From Armatimonadota bacterium (GTDB lineage Bacteria; Armatimonadota; DTGP01; JAKQQT01): a DNA stretch of 64,000 bases. The notes beneath the pieces are model-generated. The model searched no databases. It was given only the letters and a program-made list of their open reading frames with translations, and was not told where the DNA came from. This document shows positions 1 through 8,105 of the stretch, in pieces. Positions within the stretch are counted from its first letter, which is position 1. The number at the start of each line of letters is the position of its first letter. The translations under genes and the position numbers were made by a program. The stretch is from assembly GCA_036504095.1 (NCBI GenBank), contig DASXVS010000048.1:1-64000 (forward strand). The letters run 5' to 3'.

Positions 1-135
1 CGTCGGGTCGTGGCTGTGGCTCTGGCTTCCTTCAGACCCCACCTCGCGGTGACGCCCTTGCCGTCGCTTAACGGTTCCGATTCCCTTTACCGTAGAGGAC
101 TTTCACCTCCGAGAACGGGCGCATGCCCGGCGTAC
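1..135 (-). mobile_element. Group II intron, 5' portion (truncated by window edge)
   Basis: Read on the minus strand from base 135 leftwards, the sequence begins GTACGCCGGGCATGC. It then has GGTGAAAGTCCTCTACGG, GACGGCAAGGGCGTCACC and GGTCTGAAGGAAGCC. These are the domain I landmarks usually found at the 5' end of bacterial group II introns; the normal first bases are GTGCG, here GTACG. The rest of the intron, including any reverse transcriptase ORF, would lie beyond base 1. It starts six bases after a GC-rich hairpin, which is the favoured target type of class C introns. The class is inferred, not shown. Confidence 0.8.
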
Positions 136-171
136 ATGAAACGGGCCCCCAGCCTAGCGGCGGGGGCCCGA
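136..171 (-). terminator. Rho-independent terminator of the DUF1801 gene, cut by the intron
   Basis: On the minus strand CGGGCCCCC (170-162) pairs with GGGGGCCCG (150-142), a 9-bp stem. TTTCAT follows, and then the group II intron begins. The T-tract is short because the intron interrupts it. It lies about 100 bases past the stop of the minus-strand gene at 270-680. Confidence 0.7.
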
Positions 172-269
172 GTTCATTTTTGGAGTGCTGACGTCATATC
201 CAGGACCGGCAGTGCGCCGATGCTGAATTGCCCGGCCGCGAATACCGGGAGCGCCGGGAACCCCGCGGA

Positions 270-680
270 CTACTTCGCTCGCTTCGCCTCTCTGCCGGAG
301 GCATTCAGGGCGACCGCGGCACGGATGAGCGCATTGAACGCGGCCGCATCAACCTCATCCCCGGCATTGATGTCTATCGCCCGCCGCGTGTTCCCTTCGA
401 GGCTCGAGTTGAAGAGCCCAGCCGGGTCAGCGAGCAAAGCCCCCTTGGCGAAGGTCAACTTCACGACCGACTTGTATGTCTCGCCGGTGCAGATGATCCC
501 GTCGTGCGACCAAACAGGAGTGCCCCTCCATTTCCACTCCTCCACAACGTCCGGGTCGGCCTCCCGGATGAGTGCGCGCATCCTGCTCAAGGTCGCCCCG
601 CGCCAATCCCCAAGTTCGGCGATTCTACCGTCAATCAGTTCTGACGCCGATTTCCCGTCCGTCGGTCCCGACTTTACCAT
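270..680 (-). CDS. DUF1801 (YdhG-like) domain protein
   Basis: This is a 136-residue soluble protein. Its centre (DPDVVEEWKWRGTPVWSHDG, then GETYKSVVKLTFAKGA) is the typical core of DUF1801/YdhG-like proteins, a small alpha/beta fold of unknown biochemical role. The length fits the family. The start is supported by a strong AGGAGGAGAAC-ATG ribosome site at about 683-690. It stands alone, with a divergent glycosidase gene upstream and a terminator plus group II intron downstream. No catalytic function can be stated. Confidence 0.75.
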   Translation of the reverse strand: MVKSGPTDGKSASELIDGRIAELGDWRGATLSRMRALIREADPDVVEEWKWRGTPVWSHDGIICTGETYKSVVKLTFAKGALLADPAGLFNSSLEGNTRRAIDINAGDEVDAAAFNALIRAAVALNASGREAKRAK

Positions 681-959
681 GTTCTCCTCCTCAAACGTAC
701 GGTCTCCTCCAATTCACGGAAACACCATGCCCCGAACGTGCTATAACGAGGTAACTTCACGCGGCGTACTACTGTTCCAATAACCCTGGGGCATCGAACA
801 CCGTATTCTGATCGGCGGATGTGCCGGCGTTGGCGGAACCTCACGGCCGAGTGGGATAACGGCCAGCCGAACAGGGGGTATTGGGAAGGGGCAGCGCCGG
901 ACCGACGCCGGCGCGGCCACCCTGAAACGGTGATGGGCGCGTTGAGCTATCCTGTGTCT

Positions 960-3104
960 ATGCGTGAACCTGCCCGAAGATCCGCACATCAAACACGGGC
1001 GCTCCTCTGCGCCGTTATGACCGCCGGCTTGTTCGCCGCAGGCGCCACGCCGGCCACCTGCGCCGCCACGGCGATCGTGAACCCCGACAAATCGTGGGTC
1101 ACGTGGGAAGGCTGGGGGTGCTCCCTGTGCTGGTGGGCCAATCAGTTCGGCCAGCGCGACGACCTGGCCGAAGTGCTGTTCACCAACCATACCACCCGCC
1201 TAACGTCGAGTGTTGGCCCCTATACACTTCCAGGCCTAGGCTTCAACATCGCCCGCTACAACATCGGGGGCACGAGCAGCGCGCCCGCGTTCGGCGAACA
1301 CGCGTCCATCCCCGCTTCCCTGCCGCCGTTCAAACAGATCCAGGGATACTGGCTGGACTGGGGCAGCGCCGATCCCGCGTCCGCAAGTTTCGATTGGTCG
1401 GCGGACGCCAATCAGCGCGCCATGCTTCTCAAAGCCCGCGATCGTGGGGCGGATCGCCTGGAGGCCTTTTCCAACGCGCCTATGTGGTGGATGTGCTACA
1501 ACCATAGCACGGCCGGCAGCGATAGCGGCGGCGACAATCTGCAGTCATGGAACTACGAAACCTTTGCCCGCTACCTGGCCACCGTTACCCGGTATGCGCA
1601 CGATCATTGGGGCGTGGACTTTGAGACCGTTGAGCCGTTCAACGAACCGGCGGCGGGGTGGTGGAAATATCCGGGCGGCCAGGAAAGCTGCCACTTTGAT
1701 ACATCCACCCAGATGCAGGTCATCGCATTCCTCCGCAGCCAGTTGGATGGCCTCGGACTTCAAAACGTCGGGATCAGCGCCTCGGACGAGAACTCCGTAG
1801 ACAGCGCTCTCAACACGTGGAACGCGCTGGCCGGTTCGACCCGAAACCGTATCGCTCGCGTTAACACGCACGGCTACTCCGGGCTGAGCGCCTATCGCGG
1901 GCCGAATCGTTCCGTCCTCTACCAGGCCGTTTCATCCGGCGCAAAACCGCTCTGGATGACCGAATATGGCGAGAGTGACGGCACCGGCCTCACGATGGCG
2001 CAGAGCATCCTGCTCGACATCAACGAAACGCACGCCACGGGATGGGTATACTGGCAGCCACTGGACAGCGGGGGATGGGGACTCATCCAGTCCAACCCCG
2101 GCGACAACTGGATCGGGCCGGCGAACGCCAGGTATTACGTCCTGGCCCAGTTCAGCCGCCACATCCGCCCCGGCATGGCAATTCTGGACAGCGGTGATCC
2201 CGGCTCTGTGGCCGCGTACGACCCGACTGGCCACACATTGGTGATCGTGACAGTAAACGGCCCCACGGGGCGCTGGATGAGCTACGATCTGTCCCGTTTC
2301 CGAAGCGCGGCCGGGCCGGTGACACGATGGACGACCGCCGCCGATGGGAGCGCTTTGTACGTCCGCGGCGCGGATACGGCGCTCAACGGCCTGGCGTTCC
2401 GGTCCTGGTTAGCTCCGAACACGGTGCAGACATTCGAAGTGCGGAACGTATTCCTGAACGCCACCGCGGTGTGGCAGGTCAATGCCGGAGGACCCGCCGT
2501 TGGCCCGGTTGCGGCGGATGCCGGTTTCGCCGGTGGGGCGGTTTCCTCCACGAACGCGCTCATCGACGCGGGCGCTTCCCAGGCGGTACCGCCCGCGGCC
2601 TACAGCAGCGAACGGTACGGCGACTTCCGCTACGTGGCGTCGGGTCTCACACCGGGAGCTGATATGGAGGTGCGCCTTCATTTCGCGGAGATACATTTCA
2701 TCGAGGCCGGCAGGCGGCTATTCAACGTGTGCATCAACGGCGCCCGGGTGCTGACCGATTTCGACGTCTTCACGGAGGCCGGCGGGGCCAATAAAGCTGT
2801 GGTACGGTCATTCCCTGCGAGGGCAGGCAACAACGGGATTATCACGATCGATTTCTCGCGCGGCGCACTCGATCAGCCCACCGTCAGCGCCATCGAGGTG
2901 TGGAGCCGGATGCAGTACATCACCCGGCCGTATACGCTCTCGGATCTGATTCGCGCGGCCAGCATTGCGGACGGCATCACCTTCACGACCGGGGAAGACC
3001 TCGCCCGCTTTGACCTCGTCGGCGGTCTGTCACTGGGAAAGATCGACCTGTCGGACGCCACCCTCGTCGCCCGTAAAGTTGCCGGACTCGAACCCAATCC
3101 GTGA
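960..3104 (+). CDS. Secreted GH30-like glycosidase with malectin-like and dockerin-like C-terminal domains
   Basis: The start at 960 gives a 714-residue protein with a signal peptide (Arg-rich N-terminus, hydrophobic stretch, ATPATCAA cleavage-like site). An earlier in-frame ATG at 819 would put about 47 charged residues before it. Residues 30-500 look like a GH30-type (beta/alpha)8 enzyme with beta sandwich, similar to endo-beta-1,6-galactanases. WEGWGCSLCWWANQFG is the family-like entry motif, VEPFNEP (about residue 228) holds the probable acid/base Glu and MTEYGESD (about 334) the probable nucleophile Glu. Residues about 500-650 (VNAGGPAVGP, then RLHFAEIHF) resemble malectin carbohydrate-binding domains. 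The last 60 residues are a dockerin-like half repeat (KIDLSDATLVARKVAGLEP) also seen at 43100-43160. The substrate is inferred to be a plant galactan and is not certain. Confidence 0.78.
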   Translation: MREPARRSAHQTRALLCAVMTAGLFAAGATPATCAATAIVNPDKSWVTWEGWGCSLCWWANQFGQRDDLAEVLFTNHTTRLTSSVGPYTLPGLGFNIARYNIGGTSSAPAFGEHASIPASLPPFKQIQGYWLDWGSADPASASFDWSADANQRAMLLKARDRGADRLEAFSNAPMWWMCYNHSTAGSDSGGDNLQSWNYETFARYLATVTRYAHDHWGVDFETVEPFNEPAAGWWKYPGGQESCHFDTSTQMQVIAFLRSQLDGLGLQNVGISASDENSVDSALNTWNALAGSTRNRIARVNTHGYSGLSAYRGPNRSVLYQAVSSGAKPLWMTEYGESDGTGLTMAQSILLDINETHATGWVYWQPLDSGGWGLIQSNPGDNWIGPANARYYVLAQFSRHIRPGMAILDSGDPGSVAAYDPTGHTLVIVTVNGPTGRWMSYDLSRFRSAAGPVTRWTTAADGSALYVRGADTALNGLAFRSWLAPNTVQTFEVRNVFLNATAVWQVNAGGPAVGPVAADAGFAGGAVSSTNALIDAGASQAVPPAAYSSERYGDFRYVASGLTPGADMEVRLHFAEIHFIEAGRRLFNVCINGARVLTDFDVFTEAGGANKAVVRSFPARAGNNGIITIDFSRGALDQPTVSAIEVWSRMQYITRPYTLSDLIRAASIADGITFTTGEDLARFDLVGGLSLGKIDLSDATLVARKVAGLEPNP

Positions 3105-3136
3105 GGCCTTCCCCGGGACTGTGCGCACAAGATCGC

Positions 3137-4381
3137 TCAGAACCGTTTGGACACGAACACCCACGGCTGTGGCAACAGCGTTACGCGCGCCTGGTCGGCG
3201 CCGGTGGCCTTCTTCAATAACATGCCCAACGCCCCCACATCGGAGCCGAACAGCGAGTTGAAAGTGAAGACCATCCGCGGGAGGCCGCTTCGGATGCTGT
3301 GGATGAGCTTGAGGTCATCATCCCGCGAAACCGCAGAGCACCGCCCGGCCAGAATGGCCGCCCGCACCGCTTCCACGTTGGGCGCGCAACCCTGCAGCAG
3401 GGTGTAATTCGTGGCAACCATTGCGGGGTCGTGCGCGTCGCTGGCGCCGATGCGCGGCCTGGTGACAGCCGCATAGAAAGCGACGCGCTCCGGCTCCCCG
3501 CGGCGATCGAGGATAAAGTGCAGATCTTCGGCGCCGTTGCATGTTTCCACCGCATCGAACGGCAGCGTGTTCGCCAGCCCCCCCACTCCGTCATCCAGTC
3601 TCGGGTGCGCCGCGATAGCAATCCCCCCTTGCGCGTGGATTTCATCAATGGTGCGGTCTGCTCCCATGCGGGGTGCAATTTCGCGCTTCAGGAACAGCCC
3701 GATGATGTGGCCGTCGGTACTGCTTATCTCCTCCCCGGGGATGACGAAGAACGAAGCCGGAATCTTTCCCTCGCGCACCAGGCGGGGCAGTGCCTCAGCC
3801 GCCTTTCGCGCGCCTTCCATCGTGTTATGGTCTGTGATCGCGATTCCGGCGAGGCCGCGTCGGGCGGCGATACGGATCATCTCGGTGGGGTCGGCCAGTG
3901 AATCGTGACTAAAGCACGTGTGCACATGCGTGTCAACCGCGATTGCGCCGGGCGGCGCATCCACCTTGCCCAGAAGGTCAAGACGGCGCGCGGTGAGCCG
4001 TTTGGCGTACGTCGCGTAGAGGTCGCCCTGCGGTCGGAACAACATTTGTAAGCCATTGCCTCTGCGAAGGAACGGAAGCGCGAGAATGGCTTTGTTGCGC
4101 AAGATATGCCAGTTCGGTTCGTCATCGCCGGGGCGGGAATCGAACAGGCGCTGCAGTTCGTAGAGCGTTGCCTTGCCGTAACTGCCCGTGGAGCCGGAGT
4201 CATCAAGCCCGAACACCAGGGAGGCGGGGCTTCTGCCCGAGGCAATCTGCTCGTCGTACCAGTGCCGTTCGGCTTGCTGAAGCCAGAGGGGGTCATTCAG
4301 GGAAATAAGGGATTGTGCGAAGGATGATTTCGCCATCGCTAACGCGGCAACAGTGACAGCTACCAGTACAACAATTCGCAT
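3137..4381 (-). CDS. Secreted PHP-domain metallophosphoesterase-like protein
   Basis: This is a 414-residue protein. The start at 4381 is chosen because it follows AGGGGG and gives a clean signal peptide (MRIVVLVAVTVAALAMAKSS). From about residue 150 there is a PHP domain: DTHVHTCFSHDS with its metal-binding HxH, GIAITDHNTMEG with its Asp-His, then a Glu-containing PGEEISS stretch and IAAHPRLDD. Such domains bind two or three metals and hydrolyse phosphoesters. The N-terminal 140 residues are unassigned. The substrate is unknown. It lies downstream of the minus-strand deacetylase and glycosyltransferase and may form the end of that cluster, although 80 bases separate them. Confidence 0.75.
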   Translation of the reverse strand: MRIVVLVAVTVAALAMAKSSFAQSLISLNDPLWLQQAERHWYDEQIASGRSPASLVFGLDDSGSTGSYGKATLYELQRLFDSRPGDDEPNWHILRNKAILALPFLRRGNGLQMLFRPQGDLYATYAKRLTARRLDLLGKVDAPPGAIAVDTHVHTCFSHDSLADPTEMIRIAARRGLAGIAITDHNTMEGARKAAEALPRLVREGKIPASFFVIPGEEISSTDGHIIGLFLKREIAPRMGADRTIDEIHAQGGIAIAAHPRLDDGVGGLANTLPFDAVETCNGAEDLHFILDRRGEPERVAFYAAVTRPRIGASDAHDPAMVATNYTLLQGCAPNVEAVRAAILAGRCSAVSRDDDLKLIHSIRSGLPRMVFTFNSLFGSDVGALGMLLKKATGADQARVTLLPQPWVFVSKRF

Positions 4382-4463
4382 GAAGCCCCCTGCGTGGCAA
4401 CGCAATTCCGACAGCGGCAGATTCGTCGCGGTCCGGCCGGCACAAACGATCACAAGTGTCCGG

Positions 4464-5174
4464 TCACGGACTTCTCACGATGCGAAACAGCAGTCCAAGA
4501 GGCCCTGCGCGGTGCGAGACACTGACACGCGGCAGAAGGAAAGGATCCGCGCCGGTATGTACCCGCCCCCGTGCCGTCGTAACTGCTAACGTAAACCCGC
4601 TCTCAACCACCGCGTTCCGCGCAAATTCATCGACACAGCCCGAAGGGTAACAGAACGACGTCACCGGACGATCCAGCAGCGCTTCCAACCCGGTACGGCA
4701 GTCCGCGACCTCGCGCCGCAGGGTTTCCGCGTCCAAAGTAGTCAGGTCTGGGTGCGATACGGTATGGCCCCCTATGTCCCATCCCTCATCGGCCATCGCC
4801 CTGATTTGTTTGGCGTTCAGCAGAGGGCGCCCGCAGAGTGTCGGCGCGGTCTCCCAGTCATTGCTTCCACCGATCCGGCCGCTCACGATGAAGGCGCTGG
4901 CCGTGAAACCGTGCTCCTGTATGACCGGGCGGACCGACCACCACAGGTCCCCGTCACCGTCGTCAAATGTGAGCGCGAAGCGTTTCCTTGGCATCGCGGC
5001 GCCGGCCGCGGCCAGGCGGGCGACTTCGGCGAGGGACAGGGTTTTCCAGCCAAGCCGCCGGAGAAGCCTCATCTGGGCGGCAAAGACCGGGGCATGGCAG
5101 AAAATGCTCCGATGGTGACGTTGGTGAGGGTGGTCGCCGACGAAATGGTACGTGAGGATGGGTAGGCGAACCAT
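4464..5174 (-). CDS. Polysaccharide deacetylase (NodB homology, CE4)
   Basis: At 236 residues this has the size of a bare NodB domain. ILTYHFVGD near the N-terminus, RFALTFDDGDGD at about residues 65-77 (motif 1, metal Asp) and IGGHTVSHPDLT at about 135-146 (motif 2, HxxxH metal ligands) are the CE4 signatures. FCYPSG is the usual motif 3 region. The expected activity is metal-dependent removal of N- or O-acetyl groups from a polysaccharide. It lies 5 bases after the stop of the GT4 gene at 5180-6448, so the two are probably cotranscribed and serve the same surface glycan. No signal peptide is obvious. Confidence 0.85.
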   Translation of the reverse strand: MVRLPILTYHFVGDHPHQRHHRSIFCHAPVFAAQMRLLRRLGWKTLSLAEVARLAAAGAAMPRKRFALTFDDGDGDLWWSVRPVIQEHGFTASAFIVSGRIGGSNDWETAPTLCGRPLLNAKQIRAMADEGWDIGGHTVSHPDLTTLDAETLRREVADCRTGLEALLDRPVTSFCYPSGCVDEFARNAVVESGFTLAVTTARGRVHTGADPFLLPRVSVSHRAGPLGLLFRIVRSP

Positions 5175-5179
5175 ACCGG

Positions 5180-6448
5180 CTAGGCCGCCACGGGGCGCCA
5201 GTTCAGGGCATCCAGATAGACCGCTTGAGTGGCGTCGGCCATCGCCTGCGGTGTGAAGCGTTCTGATGCTTCCTCGCGGGCCGCGGCGCCCAGGCGGCGG
5301 CGCAGGGCACCGTCCGCCAACGTGGACATGAGGGCCTCCGCCAGGGACTCAGGGTTCTCCGGGGGAACGAGGAGACCCGTCACGTTGTGCTCCACAACCT
5401 CGGGTATGCCGCCTACGGTGGACGCGACCACCGGTCGGCCCAGCGTCATCGCTTCCAGAAGGACCAGGGAACACGACTCCATCCGGGACGGCGCGACGAT
5501 GAGGTCGCACGCTTCCATAACCGCCCCCATGTTGTTGCGCGCGCCGAGGAATCGGACGCGATCGGCGACGCCCAATTCGTCCGCCAATGTGCGCAACACG
5601 GCGCCCCACTCCGCCTCTTCCGGACCGGCGAATACGGCCCACGGGCGGATGCTGTCCGGGATCGCGGCGAGGGCGCGGAGAAAGATGTCATGTCCCTTTA
5701 CATTGGTCACGCGGCCCATCAGGCCAACCACTTGCCCGCCCGCGGGGAAGCCCCAGGAGGCGCGTTCCTCGTCAGCGTGAGCGGCGTCTCCCACCAGCTT
5801 ATCGACGTCCACTCCGTGAGGCACCACGACGATCCGGTCGTGCCGGATCTCGGGGATGACCTCCTCCCGCCCTATCGATGTTGGAACAAGCAGGCGATCC
5901 AGGTAGCGCATCGTCCAGTTCGAGTGGAACATGTGGTCGGTGCCCACCGAGGCGCAGCGAGCGACCTTTCCGGTGGCCATGGCGTAAAACATCCCGCGGA
6001 TCAGGTGCCCATGCACCACATCCAGGCGTTCGCGTTTCACGATGGCGACCAGTTTCGCCAGGGAAATGGCGTCGAGGGTTCCGCGGAGAGACATCGGCGT
6101 GTAAGGGATGTTGAGCCCCTCGAGTTGGGACTGCAGCCACCCGCCCCGCGGGAACGCGATATGCACCCGCATGCCCTGCTCCTGCTGAGTGCGCGCCAGA
6201 AGCAGCACGTGGCGCTCAACGCCGGCGAGGGAATTGCCGGAAACCACATGCAGCACGCCGGGCATTGGGCGGGCCGCCCTGCGGCCCCTGCGAGGGAGCG
6301 CCGCTAGAGGGGCGGTGGCCGCCCTGAGCGCCTGGTGGGCAGGGAATATAACTGTTAACGGGTGTTGCCAAGGCATATTCGGGTCTGGGGCGACGCCGCG
6401 GATCACGCGCGGTCGGGCCAACGAGTTATGTTGGCATGGTTCCTTCAT
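5180..6448 (-). CDS. Glycosyltransferase family 4 (GT-B fold)
   Basis: The conserved GT-B fold begins at about residue 62 (MPGVLHVVSG, an internal Met at 6265), so the first 60 residues may be untranslated; no start has a convincing ribosome site. The acceptor half contains GVERHVLLLARTQQEQG. The donor half contains VVPHGVDVDKL, GLMGRVTNVKGHDIFLRALA and the EX7E motif ESCSLVLLE followed by PVVASTVGGIPEVV and GLLVPPENPESLA. These are hallmarks of retaining GT4 enzymes that use nucleotide sugars. With the adjacent deacetylase and the acyltransferase-3 upstream, a role in exopolysaccharide or glycolipid synthesis is likely. Confidence 0.85.
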   Translation of the reverse strand: MKEPCQHNSLARPRVIRGVAPDPNMPWQHPLTVIFPAHQALRAATAPLAALPRRGRRAARPMPGVLHVVSGNSLAGVERHVLLLARTQQEQGMRVHIAFPRGGWLQSQLEGLNIPYTPMSLRGTLDAISLAKLVAIVKRERLDVVHGHLIRGMFYAMATGKVARCASVGTDHMFHSNWTMRYLDRLLVPTSIGREEVIPEIRHDRIVVVPHGVDVDKLVGDAAHADEERASWGFPAGGQVVGLMGRVTNVKGHDIFLRALAAIPDSIRPWAVFAGPEEAEWGAVLRTLADELGVADRVRFLGARNNMGAVMEACDLIVAPSRMESCSLVLLEAMTLGRPVVASTVGGIPEVVEHNVTGLLVPPENPESLAEALMSTLADGALRRRLGAAAREEASERFTPQAMADATQAVYLDALNWRPVAA

Positions 6449-6588
6449 TAAAGGAAACAGCGCTTTGCCAGGGGTTGTTCCGCCGCGTTCTACGGGTTAT
6501 CCGCGGCCGAGGACCTGTTGAATCCGACCGAAATCCCCACGGCCCGGCAGACATCCGCCGTCGTGGAAGCGCTGGCCTGGTATCCGGC

Positions 6589-7734
6589 CTACGAAACAGG
6601 CTGGATCTCCGCGCTCTCGGCGGCCAGGTTGGGCACCGGTTTGAGCGCTGAAGCGGCTTTGGGCTTGCGGATGATGAACCGCTTCTCGACGAATGCGTAA
6701 CTGCCCATGGCCAGGACTGAGGTCACGGCGAGGGAGACAAGAAAGAGAGTGATCGGGCTGAGGTAATTGTGGAAATGCTGGGTCAGTAGTTGTTGAATCG
6801 GCCAGGAATAGATATAGAGGCCGAAGGAGTAATCGGCTCCTCCGGCAAACCGATGCAGTGCCAGGCGGCGGGCGAAACCGATATAGAGGAGCACGTACCC
6901 CCCAAAGATGGGCTCCGTGATGGCAAGCCCTTTGTAGAATGAAGCGACGACGACCAGCACCGAGAAGAGGAATAGCTTTCTGTTGTAGGGGATCACGTCG
7001 CGATACAGGTAAAAGACCATTCCGGCGGTGAAGAACGTCAGCAGAGGTGGCCATTCACCCATCATGCCTGTGAAGTGTCCGCCCTTGTTCGCGAGCCATG
7101 TCGGATCAAAATAGGTTTGCCAGATGAATGCGCTCATCGCGGCCAGGAAGATAGCAAGGACGAGGGCACGGTACCGCAATGCGCCGGCCAGTCCAAGTAT
7201 GGCAACGATGAGGTAGCATCGGAATTGGTAGACGATGGACCACATCGGGTCGTTGATCTTCCCGGCTAACGGGTTGCCGGGGAATGCGGCTTGGATTGCC
7301 GGCACTTGCAGGCGCGCCAGGCTGGTGAGGTAGCCGCGCAGGCTGAGATGGTGAAAATACGTTGAGGTATCGGTTACCGCAAGGGGGCCGACGACAAGCA
7401 GGCAAAACAGGGACATCACCGCTACCCCTGGGTATAAACGCAACGCTCGACGACGGAGGTACTCCCACGTGCTGCGCCGATGCAGCCAGGCCGCTGTGAT
7501 GAGGAATCCGCTCATCATGAAGAAATAGATGACGCCGACGCCCAGGGTGTCTGTTTGTCGGTTTGTCAGGTATGAGAACGCATCCCGGACGGAGTGTCCG
7601 GAGAGCGTCATGTATGAGTGGCGGTAGATGATGGCTACGGCCATCAGCATCCGGATAACCGTGAGGTTATTCTTGCGGTTGCTGCTGACGTCGCCCAGTT
7701 TGGTGTTCTGATCGGATGTTTCGTCAGGTGCCAT
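6589..7734 (-). CDS. Acyltransferase family 3 membrane protein (OafA/WecH type)
   Basis: This 381-residue multi-pass membrane protein has the acyltransferase-3 pattern. Near the N-terminus are a charged-hydrophobic NLTVIRMLMAVAIIYRHSY, where the RH pair matches the conserved Arg and His, then GVIYFFMMSGFLIT and YLRRRALRLYPG. About ten hydrophobic segments follow, including DYSFGLYIYSWPIQQ (Y-x-YxxP-like) near residue 300. Family members acylate surface sugars using a membrane-bound donor. Its GC content is visibly lower than that of its neighbours, which could mean recent acquisition. It lies 140 bases upstream of the GT4 gene on the same strand. Confidence 0.85.
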   Translation of the reverse strand: MAPDETSDQNTKLGDVSSNRKNNLTVIRMLMAVAIIYRHSYMTLSGHSVRDAFSYLTNRQTDTLGVGVIYFFMMSGFLITAAWLHRRSTWEYLRRRALRLYPGVAVMSLFCLLVVGPLAVTDTSTYFHHLSLRGYLTSLARLQVPAIQAAFPGNPLAGKINDPMWSIVYQFRCYLIVAILGLAGALRYRALVLAIFLAAMSAFIWQTYFDPTWLANKGGHFTGMMGEWPPLLTFFTAGMVFYLYRDVIPYNRKLFLFSVLVVVASFYKGLAITEPIFGGYVLLYIGFARRLALHRFAGGADYSFGLYIYSWPIQQLLTQHFHNYLSPITLFLVSLAVTSVLAMGSYAFVEKRFIIRKPKAASALKPVPNLAAESAEIQPVS

Positions 7735-8078
7735 TTTGTGGTTGCGCGGTTTCGGCCTTTCGGCTGTCGAGGGGTTTATTCCGATTCTGAAGTGCTTCTC
7801 ATAACTTCATGGCATAGATGTTAGCCTTCAGTGCCCGCCTGTTCCAATTTGCTGCAATAAGCACTCCAACCGTTCGCTCAACCACTTCTCTCTGGTGTGC
7901 GGAAAAATCCCACGCTGGAGTCTGCTTCTTTTTGACGTGAGCGAGCGTGCGTTGGTTGCCGATCGCCCGGCCTGGTTTGGGGCAGCGCCTCCGCTTGGCA
8001 GTCCTGACTGTGAATTTTCCCCAAGTAACACCGTACGAATGTTCGCATCCCCGGCGAAAGATGGTAAAATGAGCCGTA
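7735..8078. other. 344-base spacer with no confident gene; possible decayed minus-strand ORF
   Basis: The spacer separates divergent genes and holds the promoter side of the ImuB-like gene, with a candidate -10 TAAAAT near 8065. On the minus strand an open frame ending at 7799 encodes a tail (AHQREVVERTVGVLIAANWN then RRALKANIYAMKL) that faintly resembles the end of Fis-type DNA-binding helices. It has no credible start and poor codon bias, so I treat it as a possible remnant and do not call a gene. Confidence 0.3.
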
Positions 8079-8090
8079 GAACAAATGTAC
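8036..8090 (+). promoter_or_regulatory. Possible LexA/SOS operator region before the mutasome
   Basis: GAACAAATGTAC (8079-8090) differs by one base from the GAAC-N4-GTTC core of Gram-positive-type LexA boxes. CGAATGTTCG (8036-8045) is a second related palindrome-like site. Both lie just upstream of the ImuB-like start at 8106, and mutasome operons are classically LexA-controlled. The LexA consensus in this lineage is not known to me, so this is only a candidate. Confidence 0.35.
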
Positions 8091-8105
8091 GGTGAGGTTG
8101 ACAAC

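Noticed and set aside
819-959. Upstream in-frame extension of the GH30-like protein
   Set aside because: The extra 47 residues are Arg-rich and would bury the signal peptide. The ATG at 960 gives a normal export signal.
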